Shown piece after piece: positions 1 through 8,345 of a stretch of DNA of 29,176 nt. Both the position numbers and the translations under genes were made by a program. The notes below the pieces were generated by a model. That model was not told the origin of the DNA and did no database searches. It worked only from the letters and a program-made list of their open reading frames with translations. How positions within the stretch are numbered: position 1 is the first letter of the stretch; each line of letters starts with the position of its first letter. The stretch is from Thermoplasmatota archaeon (GTDB taxonomy: Archaea > Thermoplasmatota > E2 > DHVEG-1): positions 1 to 29,176 of the forward strand of contig JAUWIE010000069.1 in NCBI GenBank assembly GCA_030605515.1. The letters run 5' to 3'.

Positions 1-279
1 TATAAAATATATGAAAATTTTGTTCATAATGAGTTAAAAAGAAAGTATGATGTTAAATATTGGCGTACTACGGCTAAAACTGAGGTAGACTTTATAATTG
101 AAAATAAAACAGATATTATTCCATTGGAAGTAAAAATAAAACCAAAGATTACAAGGTCATTCAGAAGTTTTATTCTACAATATAAACCAGAAAATGCATA
201 TATCTTAAATCTAAATATAATTGATAAAACTGAGATCAATAATTGTAATGTTGTTATGTTACCATTTGTATATCTCTAA
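1..279 (+). CDS. DUF4143-type AAA ATPase, C-terminal fragment (cut by window edge)
   Basis: The first frame is open from base 1 to a TAA at 277-279 and gives 92 residues, so the gene begins outside the window. The fragment opens with YENFVHNEL, continues with YWRTTAKTEVDFII and then IIPLEVK. This E...VDF...EVK pattern is the degenerate PD-(D/E)XK nuclease-like tail of the ATPase family with an N-terminal AAA_14 domain and a C-terminal DUF4143 domain. Such proteins are common in archaeal and bacterial accessory DNA and their physiological role is poorly defined. The ATPase half is not visible. A transposase remnant follows 16 bases later, which fits a variable locus. Family assignment is fairly secure from the tail motif; function is not known. 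Confidence 0.7.
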   Translation, partial: YKIYENFVHNELKRKYDVKYWRTTAKTEVDFIIENKTDIIPLEVKIKPKITRSFRSFILQYKPENAYILNLNIIDKTEINNCNVVMLPFVYL

Positions 280-295
280 TTATTATTTAGTTTAA

Positions 296-520
296 AGACT
301 TCAGGAAACAATAAGAGAACGTTATAAAACCCAGAGCGGTTTAAAAGATGAATATTCAGCGTTTGTACGTGGACATTAGGTTTATTACAATTTCATATGT
401 CCACATGAAAGTTTATTTGGTAATACTCCTGCAAATCTTGCGGGTATTGATTTAAAACTTGGAAAAAAGAAGTGGGAAAATCTATTATCGCAGTCAGTTA
501 GACATCATAACGAAAAATAA
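296..520 (+). pseudogene. Transposase C-terminal remnant (IS6/IS240-like DDE family)
   Basis: The frame from 296 to the TAA at 518-520 reads about 75 codons and is broken by an in-frame TAG at 377-379, with a TAA just before it at 293-295. The residues include TIRERYKTQSGLK, then after the stop VYYNFICPHESLFGNTP and LGKKKWENLLSQ. The pattern IRER...GLK...YYNFxxPHxSLxGxTPA is the C-terminal end of DDE transposases of the IS6/IS240 group found widely in archaea. Only the last quarter of such a protein is present, and no catalytic aspartates or terminal repeats are seen, so this is a decayed fragment and not an active element. The stop sits where the family usually has a codon for a residue just before the YYNF motif. 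Confidence 0.65.
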
Positions 521-548
521 ATAACAAACAAACCTAATTTCATTCGTA

Positions 549-558
549 GGGGGGGGGG
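549..558. repeat. G10 homopolymer tract
   Basis: Ten consecutive G on the plus strand lie between the transposase remnant and the convergent carboxypeptidase gene. It is a striking run in AT-rich DNA and a likely site of replication slippage or of sequencing or assembly error. No gene reads across it. Confidence 0.9.
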
Positions 559-568
559 AATAGTATGT

Positions 569-590
569 CTAAAAAAAGAAAAAGAGAGCA
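569..590 (-). terminator. Probable T-rich transcription terminator of the carboxypeptidase gene
   Basis: Downstream of the stop of the minus-strand carboxypeptidase gene the transcribed strand carries a run of T residues interrupted once (the plus strand shows A7-G-A5 at 571-583). Archaeal RNA polymerase terminates at such U-rich tracts without needing a hairpin. Assignment is by position and composition only. Confidence 0.4.
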
Positions 591-604
591 GAGAGAGGGT
601 ATAT

Positions 605-2179
605 TTAATCACAGCAGTCTTCAATAGGTGCAGGACCACTGTTAAACATATAATCAATAATCCAGACCAGATCAGAAATATCAACAGCACCATCACCGCT
701 TATATCAGCAACACAAAGATCAGGAACCGGAGCAGGACCACTAACAAACATATAATCAATCAACCATAAAAGATCACTGATATCTATAAAATCATCCATG
801 TTCATATCACCACAAATATATGGTTCCATGGTTAGGATATTTTTGTTATCGATTAGAGCGAAAAACACTGTTAAATGTTTCTGACATGTAGGTTTAATCA
901 GATTTGGGTCTGGATGAAAACATCCTTCCTCTTGAGTATTCACCTCAAATGCTGCGCCAAATGTTTTGTTTTTTATGGATTGTTCGCCATAGTACCAGTC
1001 CATGCTTACACCATTTGCACAGTAAAGCAGGTAGTGTGGAATGCCCGAGACGTATCCGGGGAGTAGTGGTTCTATGATACTTGCTATTTGGTCATATTTA
1101 TCTTGATCCTCTGTATACTTTGGGAAGTAGGAGTAGGGATATAGAAAATATTGACCACAGCTGTGATAGTCTATTGCAAGTAAAAAATTATGTGATACCG
1201 CGAGGTTTTTTATTGCTATTGTTTCTGGTTCTGAAAACGGTGAGGGACCGCGATAATCATAATAGCTTGTGTTGCTGCTTGATCCCCATTCATCAAATCC
1301 CCACTTATAACCATAGTTTCTGTTGAGGTCGACACCAAATGTTCCATCACCGTTATCCCTGCGATTTTTTCGCCACATATCATCAACTGTTTCAACATAG
1401 ATATGCCCATCGGGATTAACCATAGGGATGAACCATAGTTCGTTATTGTTAACAACTTCGGTTACCTGTGGATCAGTACTATAATTATTTACAAGATACT
1501 GGATGATGTATAGTGGAATTTCTACAGTCATGATTTCCCGGGCATGATGATTTCCGGTGAATAAAAACTCTGTTTCATCTTCATCAATAGTTACATTATC
1601 AGAGATTTTCATCGCATATATTGAGTTTCCTTCCCATGTTGTTCCGATGATGGATAAATTTGCTATAGCTGGATTGTTAGTTGCTATTTCAAGTAGTTCG
1701 TTTTCCATGGTTTCATAGGTATGATATGCGGGTGCATCTATTGGTTGGTTGTTGGTTTTTCCAAATAGATCGATGGTTGTTTTCGGATTCTGTAAAATGG
1801 TGTATCCCATATTTTGTATTTGTATAATTTCTTCTTCTGTTGCAACGATATCAATATAGGTGTCTTTTTTGTATGAGGCGATGTCGAAACCTTGGGTGAG
1901 AAGGTTCTTAAGATTATTTTTGTTTTTAAAAACAGTAATTATGGTTTTTTCACGGGTGGTTTGTTGTTCGGTAGATATACAGCTGGTGCCTAAGGGCAGC
2001 GGTCCGGAATTAATCATAAAAACACGATCATAATTGTTTATATTTTCAATCATTTCATGTTTTTCTTCTAAATTACTTAGTGCCAAAATATTTCCATTCA
2101 TATTTGGCATAATACTAGATCCAATAAACAATAGTAAAAACGCTAATGTACATCCTTTTGTTACTATATTTTTTTCCAT
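605..2179 (-). CDS. Secreted M14 zinc carboxypeptidase with C-terminal dockerin
   Basis: A 524-residue secreted protease that would remove C-terminal amino acids from peptides outside the cell. Residues 1-32 form a signal peptide, a propeptide-like region follows, and the M14 domain spans about 150-450. The zinc ligands H212 and E215 lie in HHARE, the third is H339 in IDYHS; substrate-binding N286-R287 are in DLNRNY and the general base is E412 in AAFEV, so all key residues of carboxypeptidase A/T are present. Residues 455-524 hold two EF-hand dockerin repeats (GDMNMDDFIDISDLLWL and DISGDGAVDISDLVWI), each followed by an SGPAP segment, ending in a CC pair. The start has a good Shine-Dalgarno (GAGGTGA). 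It lies 24 bases behind the C25 peptidase gene, almost certainly in the same transcript. Confidence 0.93.
   Translation of the reverse strand: MEKNIVTKGCTLAFLLLFIGSSIMPNMNGNILALSNLEEKHEMIENINNYDRVFMINSGPLPLGTSCISTEQQTTREKTIITVFKNKNNLKNLLTQGFDIASYKKDTYIDIVATEEEIIQIQNMGYTILQNPKTTIDLFGKTNNQPIDAPAYHTYETMENELLEIATNNPAIANLSIIGTTWEGNSIYAMKISDNVTIDEDETEFLFTGNHHAREIMTVEIPLYIIQYLVNNYSTDPQVTEVVNNNELWFIPMVNPDGHIYVETVDDMWRKNRRDNGDGTFGVDLNRNYGYKWGFDEWGSSSNTSYYDYRGPSPFSEPETIAIKNLAVSHNFLLAIDYHSCGQYFLYPYSYFPKYTEDQDKYDQIASIIEPLLPGYVSGIPHYLLYCANGVSMDWYYGEQSIKNKTFGAAFEVNTQEEGCFHPDPNLIKPTCQKHLTVFFALIDNKNILTMEPYICGDMNMDDFIDISDLLWLIDYMFVSGPAPVPDLCVADISGDGAVDISDLVWIIDYMFNSGPAPIEDCCD
612..805 (-). repeat. Dockerin-coding repeat, copy 1 (pairs with 2217-2410)
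   Basis: The 3' end of the carboxypeptidase gene is nearly identical to the 3' end of the upstream C25 peptidase gene at an offset of 1605 bases. The stretch 662-742 matches 2267-2347 without a single mismatch (81 bases), and the flanks differ by scattered substitutions only. Identity at synonymous sites indicates recent duplication or gene conversion of the dockerin module. Confidence 0.9.
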
Positions 2180-2203
2180 ATTTTTATCACCTCTTAAAAA
2201 ATT

Positions 2204-5200
2204 TTATATGCCTCCACAACATCCTTCAACAGGTGCAGGCCCGCTCAAAAACATATAATCCACAAGCCAGACCAGATCAGAAATATCAACAGCACCATCA
2301 CCGCTTATATCAGCAACACAAAGATCAGGAACCGGAGCAGGACCACTCACAAATATATAATCAACCAACCATAAAAGATCACTGATATCTATAAAATCAT
2401 CCATATTCATATCGCCACAAAGCGGATTCAATTGATATGGATGGACTAATGGGAATCGATCAATACAGCCTCCACCAGGTATCACATATGGAGTATCCCA
2501 AATTATACCATTGTTTGTTGCATCTGGATAACATTCATTATAATCATCCCAATAATTGCCCATGCTATCATGATGATCCCAGATATTAGTACCTCTGTAA
2601 TCCCATGCATGGCTTAATGAATTATTTAAAAAAGAATTATGATAGATCATATTATCATTGCAATAGTATAAATATATTCCTCGTTTATTATTAGAGAAGA
2701 TATTTTCAGAAATAACATTATACGAGGATCTAGACAGAGAAATTCCACTACCGCGGTTAAAATGTTCAAATGTATTCCATGAAATAATGTTATAATTCGA
2801 ACAGGCTCCATGAATGGCATCATGGCCGTAATCATGAAATAATTGTCTAAATGTGTTATCGACGATAGTGTTTCTACTTGATTCCATTCTGATACAATCC
2901 ATATGCCCTGAAGTATTTTGTAGAGTGAAGCCTGAGATGGTTACATAATCAGCCATAATATGAATAACATTTCCATTACATTGAGCATCAATAATGGTCG
3001 TAACTTGATCTTCCCCAATTAAGAAATAGGATTCATTAAGCTCAACTGTTTCATAATATGTTCCATTATAAACATATATTGTATCAGCTGGAAGCGCATT
3101 ATCAATTGCTTCCTGTATGCTATTGAAATCCTCAGGTGGATTATCTGGACCGTCATTACCATAAACGTCATCTACGTAATATATAAGAGGTACACGAACT
3201 ATGACATTTTGGCTTTTATTCTGATTATGGTAATGCGTTTCATTAAGTACTGGAAATGCATGGATCATCACAGGATATGTTCCCACCCCCAAGTTCATAC
3301 CATCCCAGATGAATGACACCCAAGTTCCTTCTCGGCTTGTTAAAAAGATCATTGTACTATTATTGAGGATACTGTTTGTATAGAATTGAATTGTGATGGT
3401 TTCATCTGTTACACCAAGGTTTTCAATGTATCCCTTTACAATTTGAGGATACCCTAATCCTATGTAGCTTGGAGCTTGAATTGTGGATACAGCGATATCT
3501 GGACCGTAAATCACTTCTTTTGATATTTCGTTATCATTTGTGTTATTTTCACCAGGAATTAGAGTTACATTGATACGATAGGTCTCCCATCCTAAAGATG
3601 GTGTATGATATAGCCATCCAATCTTTACAACCTTATTTTTTTCAAGTTGCGGAATCACTGTGGTATTTTCTTCTATATCATTTCGGAAGAATCGTACTTC
3701 AACATTTGTCTCATTATGTTTTCCATTGTTGTATAGGGTTATGTTCACCCATATATCGGTATCTGCAGGTTCATGAGAGGACACTTGAATTTTTTCGATA
3801 CCAATGTTGTGCTCAGGCCCATTGAGAGGTTTCAGACGTTGTGCAGGATCACCGAATAGTAGACATCCCTGTATTACTGCTCTCCAAGCGCCGGGAGCAT
3901 TTGAATGTCTCCAGTTAATTGTTGGTGCCATTTCGTCCTTAGAGAACGCCATGGCTTTCCCAAGCTGCCAGTTAAATGTGCTATGGGAGTTATTTGTGGT
4001 ATCAAATAGGTAATCCCAAAAGAGTTTTTGCTGCAATGCACTGCTTGAGTTTGTATCAGCCCATGAACCCCAACCCTTCATTGTGTTATATACACAGGCG
4101 AAAGCCAGTTCGGTATCACTATGAAATAGCATTGAATGGAGAACACCATCATCCGCAGCATCCATATCACCACAATGACATCCAAAATCATGAATGAAAA
4201 ATGGTTTCGTGTTATGATATTCGTTTTCCCAAGTACTATAATTAACATCTAAAGAGTGTTCTTTATTAGCATGCGCTACTCCGCTAATTAAAGTGCAGTT
4301 ATCATTATTTATATCATCTCTTAATCCATTGATAGCAACAGAATCCGAGCCACCGTTCCACCCAGGATTTGGCGGTTCAGCAGTCCACTTCACAGAGAGA
4401 TTATACGCATTATAAGGATTCTGGGCATTCCAGGTTTCAAAACCATATAAAAAACCTAGCCATGAGGGATATTCTCCATGATCTCCAGGATTGGGACCTA
4501 TCCAATTGTTGGTCCCCTTTATAGCACCGAAATCAATAAAGTCATCACCTTCGCATAGCCAACCTGAATTACCGCCATAAAACGCAGCGTTATCAAGATA
4601 GTCTATATAGTTCGAATCAGTATAATAAAAACTCTTTTTCATCCAATTGCTAACATCTTGTGGTTCGTCACAGGTAATACGACCAATATACATCTCAGAG
4701 TACAAATCAAACCCCGAATCTCCTTCCTCACCCCAATGAATATCTTCATCATCATTGAATGTACCATCAAGGTGATTCCAGTAAATATCAGAGTCGATCC
4801 ATATTTCATCTTCATAACTCATCTTCCGTGAAGTGATCCATTCATCATCTCCACCAATAAAGATATACTCGGTGCCCCAATCTAGATATGCATCCCTGCA
4901 AAACTCACGGATACGAGCAGCTGCACCATTATATACAGAGTTCGGATTCATATAATCTGGGCAGGCTGTAATCTCCTGTTTTGTCACTAATGTGCAACTA
5001 AGATAATCCTCAACTTCGTGCTTATCCATAAGACTTGTCCAGTTATATGGGATTGAGGGTGTTGTTTCCCAATGATCCAAACCACCATCGGTAGTAGTAA
5101 TAATCACGTAATCATAGTTATCACTGGGATCGCAAAGCCCACCATCATACGTGATAGGTACAAAAGCGCTATGCGTATAGCTATCGGTGATCTCAGGATT

Positions 5201-5989
5201 ATCTACAAGAGTTTTAACCCATTCCTCATCTTCTTGAATACCTCGATAAAAAGGATTATTAAACTCACTTTCTTCAAGATCAAGGGTAATAGTCATTTTA
5301 GGATAATAGGAGAGCTTTCCTGTAATAGGTATGTATTGAACTGGATAAAGAGCTATACAAAGAATAGCATACCCTCGACAATAACCAACACCTATATCTT
5401 CAAATGATATTGAAGGATATTGCCGATTGGAGGAATACAAAGATGCATCAAATGCTAAGTCAAAGTTTTCAGGATTATTTTCTAACAGTTTATTAATGGG
5501 CACTTGGTTTTGATAAGGAACCAAAGGTTTTTCCTTCAAATTTCTATTACCGGTTTTGATATCTACCAGCTGACCGAATACATTAATATTAGAAATTGTC
5601 CTCCCTGCAGGAATCAATAATCTAGCAAAGGATACCGGTATTGTGGGAACACCTGCTTTCTTTCCGACATTAATTGCCCCATTAATTGTCACTTTTGTAT
5701 ATTTATGCTTTTGAAGAGATATCTCCTGTAGCTTTGGCTCTGAAAATGAGAATTTATACTGTAAATGCATGTAAGAATCAGTCGATGGAATCACAGATTC
5801 TTTTATAATGTCGCGATCCTCTTTGCTCCAATCTTCTATCTCATTTTGTTCGAATATGTTTGTTTCATTGGAGATATTATCTTTACATATTTTATTTGTG
5901 TAACCACTAATACTTGGTATAATACTTGCACTAAGAAAAATTATAATTATCGAAATAATGGTTCCATTAAATATTGTTTTTCTTTTCAT
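2204..5989 (-). CDS. Secreted gingipain-type (C25) cysteine peptidase with CARDB-like, beta-helix and dockerin modules
   Basis: A 1261-residue exported endopeptidase. A signal peptide occupies 1-29 and a propeptide with YPVQYIPITGKLSYY runs to about 260. The C25 caspase-fold domain covers about 290-715, with probable catalytic H573 (GVAHAN) and C604 (DFGCHCGD), a spacing close to that in gingipain R. Residues 725-930 look like two CARDB/Ig-like domains. Residues 935-1150 form a right-handed beta-helix of the NosD type (SIQEAIDNA, then repeated N-x-I/V-x-x-N rungs). Residues 1190-1261 are a two-repeat dockerin ending in CC. The start has a weak GGTG element. TATA-like sequences lie near 6031-6040 and 6057-6064. 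The carboxypeptidase gene follows at once, so endo- and exopeptidase are co-expressed. The beta-helix is unusual on a C25 enzyme and may bind carbohydrate or glycoprotein. Confidence 0.92.
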   Translation of the reverse strand: MKRKTIFNGTIISIIIIFLSASIIPSISGYTNKICKDNISNETNIFEQNEIEDWSKEDRDIIKESVIPSTDSYMHLQYKFSFSEPKLQEISLQKHKYTKVTINGAINVGKKAGVPTIPVSFARLLIPAGRTISNINVFGQLVDIKTGNRNLKEKPLVPYQNQVPINKLLENNPENFDLAFDASLYSSNRQYPSISFEDIGVGYCRGYAILCIALYPVQYIPITGKLSYYPKMTITLDLEESEFNNPFYRGIQEDEEWVKTLVDNPEITDSYTHSAFVPITYDGGLCDPSDNYDYVIITTTDGGLDHWETTPSIPYNWTSLMDKHEVEDYLSCTLVTKQEITACPDYMNPNSVYNGAAARIREFCRDAYLDWGTEYIFIGGDDEWITSRKMSYEDEIWIDSDIYWNHLDGTFNDDEDIHWGEEGDSGFDLYSEMYIGRITCDEPQDVSNWMKKSFYYTDSNYIDYLDNAAFYGGNSGWLCEGDDFIDFGAIKGTNNWIGPNPGDHGEYPSWLGFLYGFETWNAQNPYNAYNLSVKWTAEPPNPGWNGGSDSVAINGLRDDINNDNCTLISGVAHANKEHSLDVNYSTWENEYHNTKPFFIHDFGCHCGDMDAADDGVLHSMLFHSDTELAFACVYNTMKGWGSWADTNSSSALQQKLFWDYLFDTTNNSHSTFNWQLGKAMAFSKDEMAPTINWRHSNAPGAWRAVIQGCLLFGDPAQRLKPLNGPEHNIGIEKIQVSSHEPADTDIWVNITLYNNGKHNETNVEVRFFRNDIEENTTVIPQLEKNKVVKIGWLYHTPSLGWETYRINVTLIPGENNTNDNEISKEVIYGPDIAVSTIQAPSYIGLGYPQIVKGYIENLGVTDETITIQFYTNSILNNSTMIFLTSREGTWVSFIWDGMNLGVGTYPVMIHAFPVLNETHYHNQNKSQNVIVRVPLIYYVDDVYGNDGPDNPPEDFNSIQEAIDNALPADTIYVYNGTYYETVELNESYFLIGEDQVTTIIDAQCNGNVIHIMADYVTISGFTLQNTSGHMDCIRMESSRNTIVDNTFRQLFHDYGHDAIHGACSNYNIISWNTFEHFNRGSGISLSRSSYNVISENIFSNNKRGIYLYYCNDNMIYHNSFLNNSLSHAWDYRGTNIWDHHDSMGNYWDDYNECYPDATNNGIIWDTPYVIPGGGCIDRFPLVHPYQLNPLCGDMNMDDFIDISDLLWLVDYIFVSGPAPVPDLCVADISGDGAVDISDLVWLVDYMFLSGPAPVEGCCGGI
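2217..2410 (-). repeat. Dockerin-coding repeat, copy 2 (pairs with 612-805)
   Basis: Counterpart of the repeat in the carboxypeptidase gene. It encodes GDMNMDDFIDISDLLWLVD and DISGDGAVDISDLVWLVD. The 81-base perfect match is at 2267-2347. Confidence 0.9.
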
Positions 5990-6128
5990 TTTTACACCGT
6001 CTTATTACAAAACTCAGTATTTATTTAATTTTTTTATATAATTGTATTATTAATAATATATAAATTTTTTGGAAGATTTTCGAATAAAATATCAGCAAAA
6101 AATTTTATCAGGAGAAAACAAGAATTCA

Positions 6129-6177
6129 GGTTCAAGTTAGACTTTAGAACCACCAGTAGGCCCCCTTGCCTACTGGT
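6129..6177. promoter_or_regulatory. Two adjacent hairpins in the divergent intergenic region
   Basis: The 278-base gap between the C25 gene and the plus-strand membrane protein holds two back-to-back stem-loops. The first pairs GGTTC (6129-6133) with GAACC (6147-6151), with an inner AAGT/ACTT stem. The second is a perfect 10-bp stem, ACCAGTAGGC (6152-6161) with GCCTACTGGT (6168-6177), and a 6-base loop CCCCTT. The second stem is the most GC-rich piece of the gap. It could be a terminator-like or processing structure, a protein-binding site or a leftover of a mobile element. Its role is unknown. Confidence 0.6.
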
Positions 6178-6186
6178 TATTTAAAC

Positions 6187-6222
6187 GTTGGTCATTTTTG
6201 GTTGGTCAAAAAGGGTTGGTAA
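6187..6222 (+). promoter_or_regulatory. Three direct repeats of GTTGGTCA at 14-base spacing
   Basis: GTTGGTCA occurs at 6187-6194 and 6201-6208, and GTTGGTAA at 6215-6222, with an exact 14-base period. They lie directly upstream of a TATA-like TTATAAAAA (about 6229-6237) and of the small membrane protein gene starting at 6268. Regular spacing next to a promoter suggests an activator or repressor binding array; no regulator is identified. Confidence 0.5.
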
Positions 6223-6267
6223 AAACATTTATAAAAAAATAATTGTTGTAAAAATGAGGAGATCCGG

Positions 6268-6642
6268 ATGGAAAAAAGTGTTTCAGGAAAAATGAATGGA
6301 TTACGTCTTTTTTATCTAGCACTTGGAATTATATCACTATTGTTTGGTATTTTTAGTTTTTTTCTTGCCTCCTATTTTGGATTTGGTAGGGATATTAGAG
6401 GTTCTATTGTATTAGATGCATTTGTTGTTAGCATTATCTTTCTTGTATCAGGCATATTGTTGATACTCACTTGGTACTGGCTTAAATCTGGAAAAATATA
6501 TTCGAGATTTACAGGAATTATTGGCTGTATTTCACTAATTATTCCACCTATATTAACAGGAGGGATTTTTCAATTTAATTATTATTTAATAGTGTTTTTT
6601 ATACCATCAATCTTACTTCTAATATTAACGCTGCTTATGTAG
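6268..6642 (+). CDS. Small four-helix membrane protein of unknown function
   Basis: A 124-residue protein with four likely transmembrane helices at about 14-36, 49-69, 80-98 and 104-123 and very short loops. I do not recognise a family. A strong Shine-Dalgarno (GAGGAGATCC) sits right before the ATG, and a TATA-like element lies about 35 bases upstream, so it should be translated. It diverges from the large peptidase gene and stands next to an insertion sequence that follows 83 bases after its stop. The hydrophobic pattern resembles small DUF-type archaeal membrane proteins, but no catalytic or binding motif is visible. Confidence 0.75.
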   Translation: MEKSVSGKMNGLRLFYLALGIISLLFGIFSFFLASYFGFGRDIRGSIVLDAFVVSIIFLVSGILLILTWYWLKSGKIYSRFTGIIGCISLIIPPILTGGIFQFNYYLIVFFIPSILLLILTLLM

Positions 6643-6725
6643 GCTAAAATGCCAACTTCCTAGAAATATTAAGATATCTACTCAAAAAAATTTCCTTATT
6701 TTTCAAATCTTTTATTTCTTTATAA

Positions 6726-6755
6726 CCTACATTTGCCCTATTTTATCACTACATT
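6726..6755 (+). repeat. Left terminal inverted repeat of the insertion sequence
   Basis: Thirty bases starting CCTACATTTGCCCT and ending TATCACTACATT, matching the reverse complement of 8410-8439 except at two positions. The last codons and the TAG stop of the transposase are within it. Confidence 0.9.
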
Positions 6756-8345
6756 AAGCTTTTCCAACATTTCTTTTTGTTCATTTAATAGGTCAGTAAA
6801 TGTTGTAGAGTCATTATTAAAAACAACTTGTTTAATTTCGTCAAGAAGAAGAAGTTTATTATCAAGAGAAAATGCCTTATCGCTCTTCTTTTTTTTATCC
6901 TCTAACTTAGTTCTTAATAGCGATAACAGTAGATATCCAAAAACTGCAAACATTCCCTTTACTTTTGTTGTTTCTTCAGTTGTTGCATTAATTGGGAGTA
7001 GACCTCTTTTTTTCATGATGCAAAATGTTTTTTCAACGACATCTTTTTCCCTATAAGTTTTTATGACATCATACATGGAGAAAGATGTTGTTGTAAATAG
7101 TACTGTTTTCCCTAATCGCCGTGTTTTCTTCTGAACTTCTTTATTTAAAAGTCCATATGAAAAACGCCATCCTTTCTTTGTTTTCTTTTCAGTAATTTCA
7201 AAACATTTCTGATAGGGTTTACAGACACAGTCAATTTCATCAAGCATATCTTCCTTATCAGGGAAATCAACATTCATATACTGTTTAAGGTAGCCTTCGC
7301 GTTCATTGATAGAAGCATAGAATTTCTCCAGATCTTTACCATATTTAACAGGTGAATGGATAACGACAAATCGTTTATCATCAATCTTTTTTTCCATTAC
7401 AAAAAGTATCTCATCATTGTAATTCATATAATATCGTGGATGCTCTATACCTGTACATTTATCAAGAACATCTTTACGGATATTAACCGTAGATGGCAAT
7501 GCACCGATAACATCACACTCAGCTGATGAAATCTCATCTAAATTCCGATTACTGTAAAAACCTCTATCAATAACAGCTATTGAATTCTTCAAATCAAATC
7601 CTTTAAGCTCATGAGCAAAACGACGTATTGTTGAAACAGAAACAATGTTACCCGGAAGAACACGATGATGAACGGGAAGCTTAGATTCCCTTGTCACAGC
7701 AAGTACCAAATTAATCTGTTTTTCATACCCATTACGTCGATAAGCATGACCATATTTTGCAAGACCATTTACAGAACCATAAAATAAAAGATCAGTGAGA
7801 TCATAAATCAAAACGGACAAATCGCCAGGAAACATTTTCTTAATCTGCCGAATAATACCATCTTCAATCATTGCGATAATATCAGGATTTTCAAGTGACA
7901 ACAAAGCATACAAACCACGAACCTTCTTCGGTGAAAAATCACCAGAAACCAAATCTGAATATTTAGAAAGAGAAGTAGAACAAAACCAACGACCTATCCC
8001 TTCAAAACCATCATTACTAAGGACTTTATTTATCGCAAGAACAACAATCTTCCTACCAACATCCTTAATTCCCGTGCATCCTTTAACAGCATCATTAACA
8101 ATCAAATCCAGATTAAAATCAACAGCCAGCTGATATAATCCCACAGGGCCACCAAATGAAAGAACCTTTCTCACACCACCTCGTTTATATTTTGGAGGCA
8201 ATATGATCGTTTCTCCATTTTTCAGAATTTCTTTTCCAAGGTACTCGGAATTCTGCTTGACTTTATTAGTTCCTTTTTCACGATATGTTTCCACTCGATA
8301 GACATAAATGTTATCGCCTTTCTTCATTTTCCGTAAAAAAACCAT
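6738..8345 (-). CDS. IS1634-family DDE transposase
   Basis: A 535-residue transposase that would cut and paste its own element. The N-terminus (YVYRVETYREKG...YLGK) is the short strand-rich region typical of IS1634 proteins. Catalytic residues are probably D182 (LIYDLTDL), D260 (VIDRGFYSN) and E438 in YREKDVVEKTF, which has the R...E...K signature of the IS4 superfamily. The frame is intact over the usual family length. There is no Shine-Dalgarno; a TATA box 26 bases before the ATG indicates a leaderless mRNA. A palindrome built from the terminal-repeat sequence covers the start (see 8345-8376), which suggests self-repression. Confidence 0.9.
   Translation of the reverse strand: MVFLRKMKKGDNIYVYRVETYREKGTNKVKQNSEYLGKEILKNGETIILPPKYKRGGVRKVLSFGGPVGLYQLAVDFNLDLIVNDAVKGCTGIKDVGRKIVVLAINKVLSNDGFEGIGRWFCSTSLSKYSDLVSGDFSPKKVRGLYALLSLENPDIIAMIEDGIIRQIKKMFPGDLSVLIYDLTDLLFYGSVNGLAKYGHAYRRNGYEKQINLVLAVTRESKLPVHHRVLPGNIVSVSTIRRFAHELKGFDLKNSIAVIDRGFYSNRNLDEISSAECDVIGALPSTVNIRKDVLDKCTGIEHPRYYMNYNDEILFVMEKKIDDKRFVVIHSPVKYGKDLEKFYASINEREGYLKQYMNVDFPDKEDMLDEIDCVCKPYQKCFEITEKKTKKGWRFSYGLLNKEVQKKTRRLGKTVLFTTTSFSMYDVIKTYREKDVVEKTFCIMKKRGLLPINATTEETTKVKGMFAVFGYLLLSLLRTKLEDKKKKSDKAFSLDNKLLLLDEIKQVVFNNDSTTFTDLLNEQKEMLEKLNVVIK

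Noticed and set aside
565..627. A 20-codon ORF (MSKKRKREQREG...) behind the G10 run on the plus strand
   Set aside because: Very short and lysine/arginine-rich because of a purine-rich tract. It overlaps the end of the carboxypeptidase gene, and the G10 run alone is poor evidence of a ribosome binding site.
5072..5407. A 111-codon plus-strand ORF inside the C25 peptidase gene
   Set aside because: It lies wholly antisense to a well-supported coding sequence, has no ribosome binding site and no recognisable motif.
6129..6177. Hairpins read as a tRNA gene
   Set aside because: GGTTC followed by paired arms suggested a tRNA, but there is no acceptor stem, no anticodon arm of correct size and no second conserved loop.
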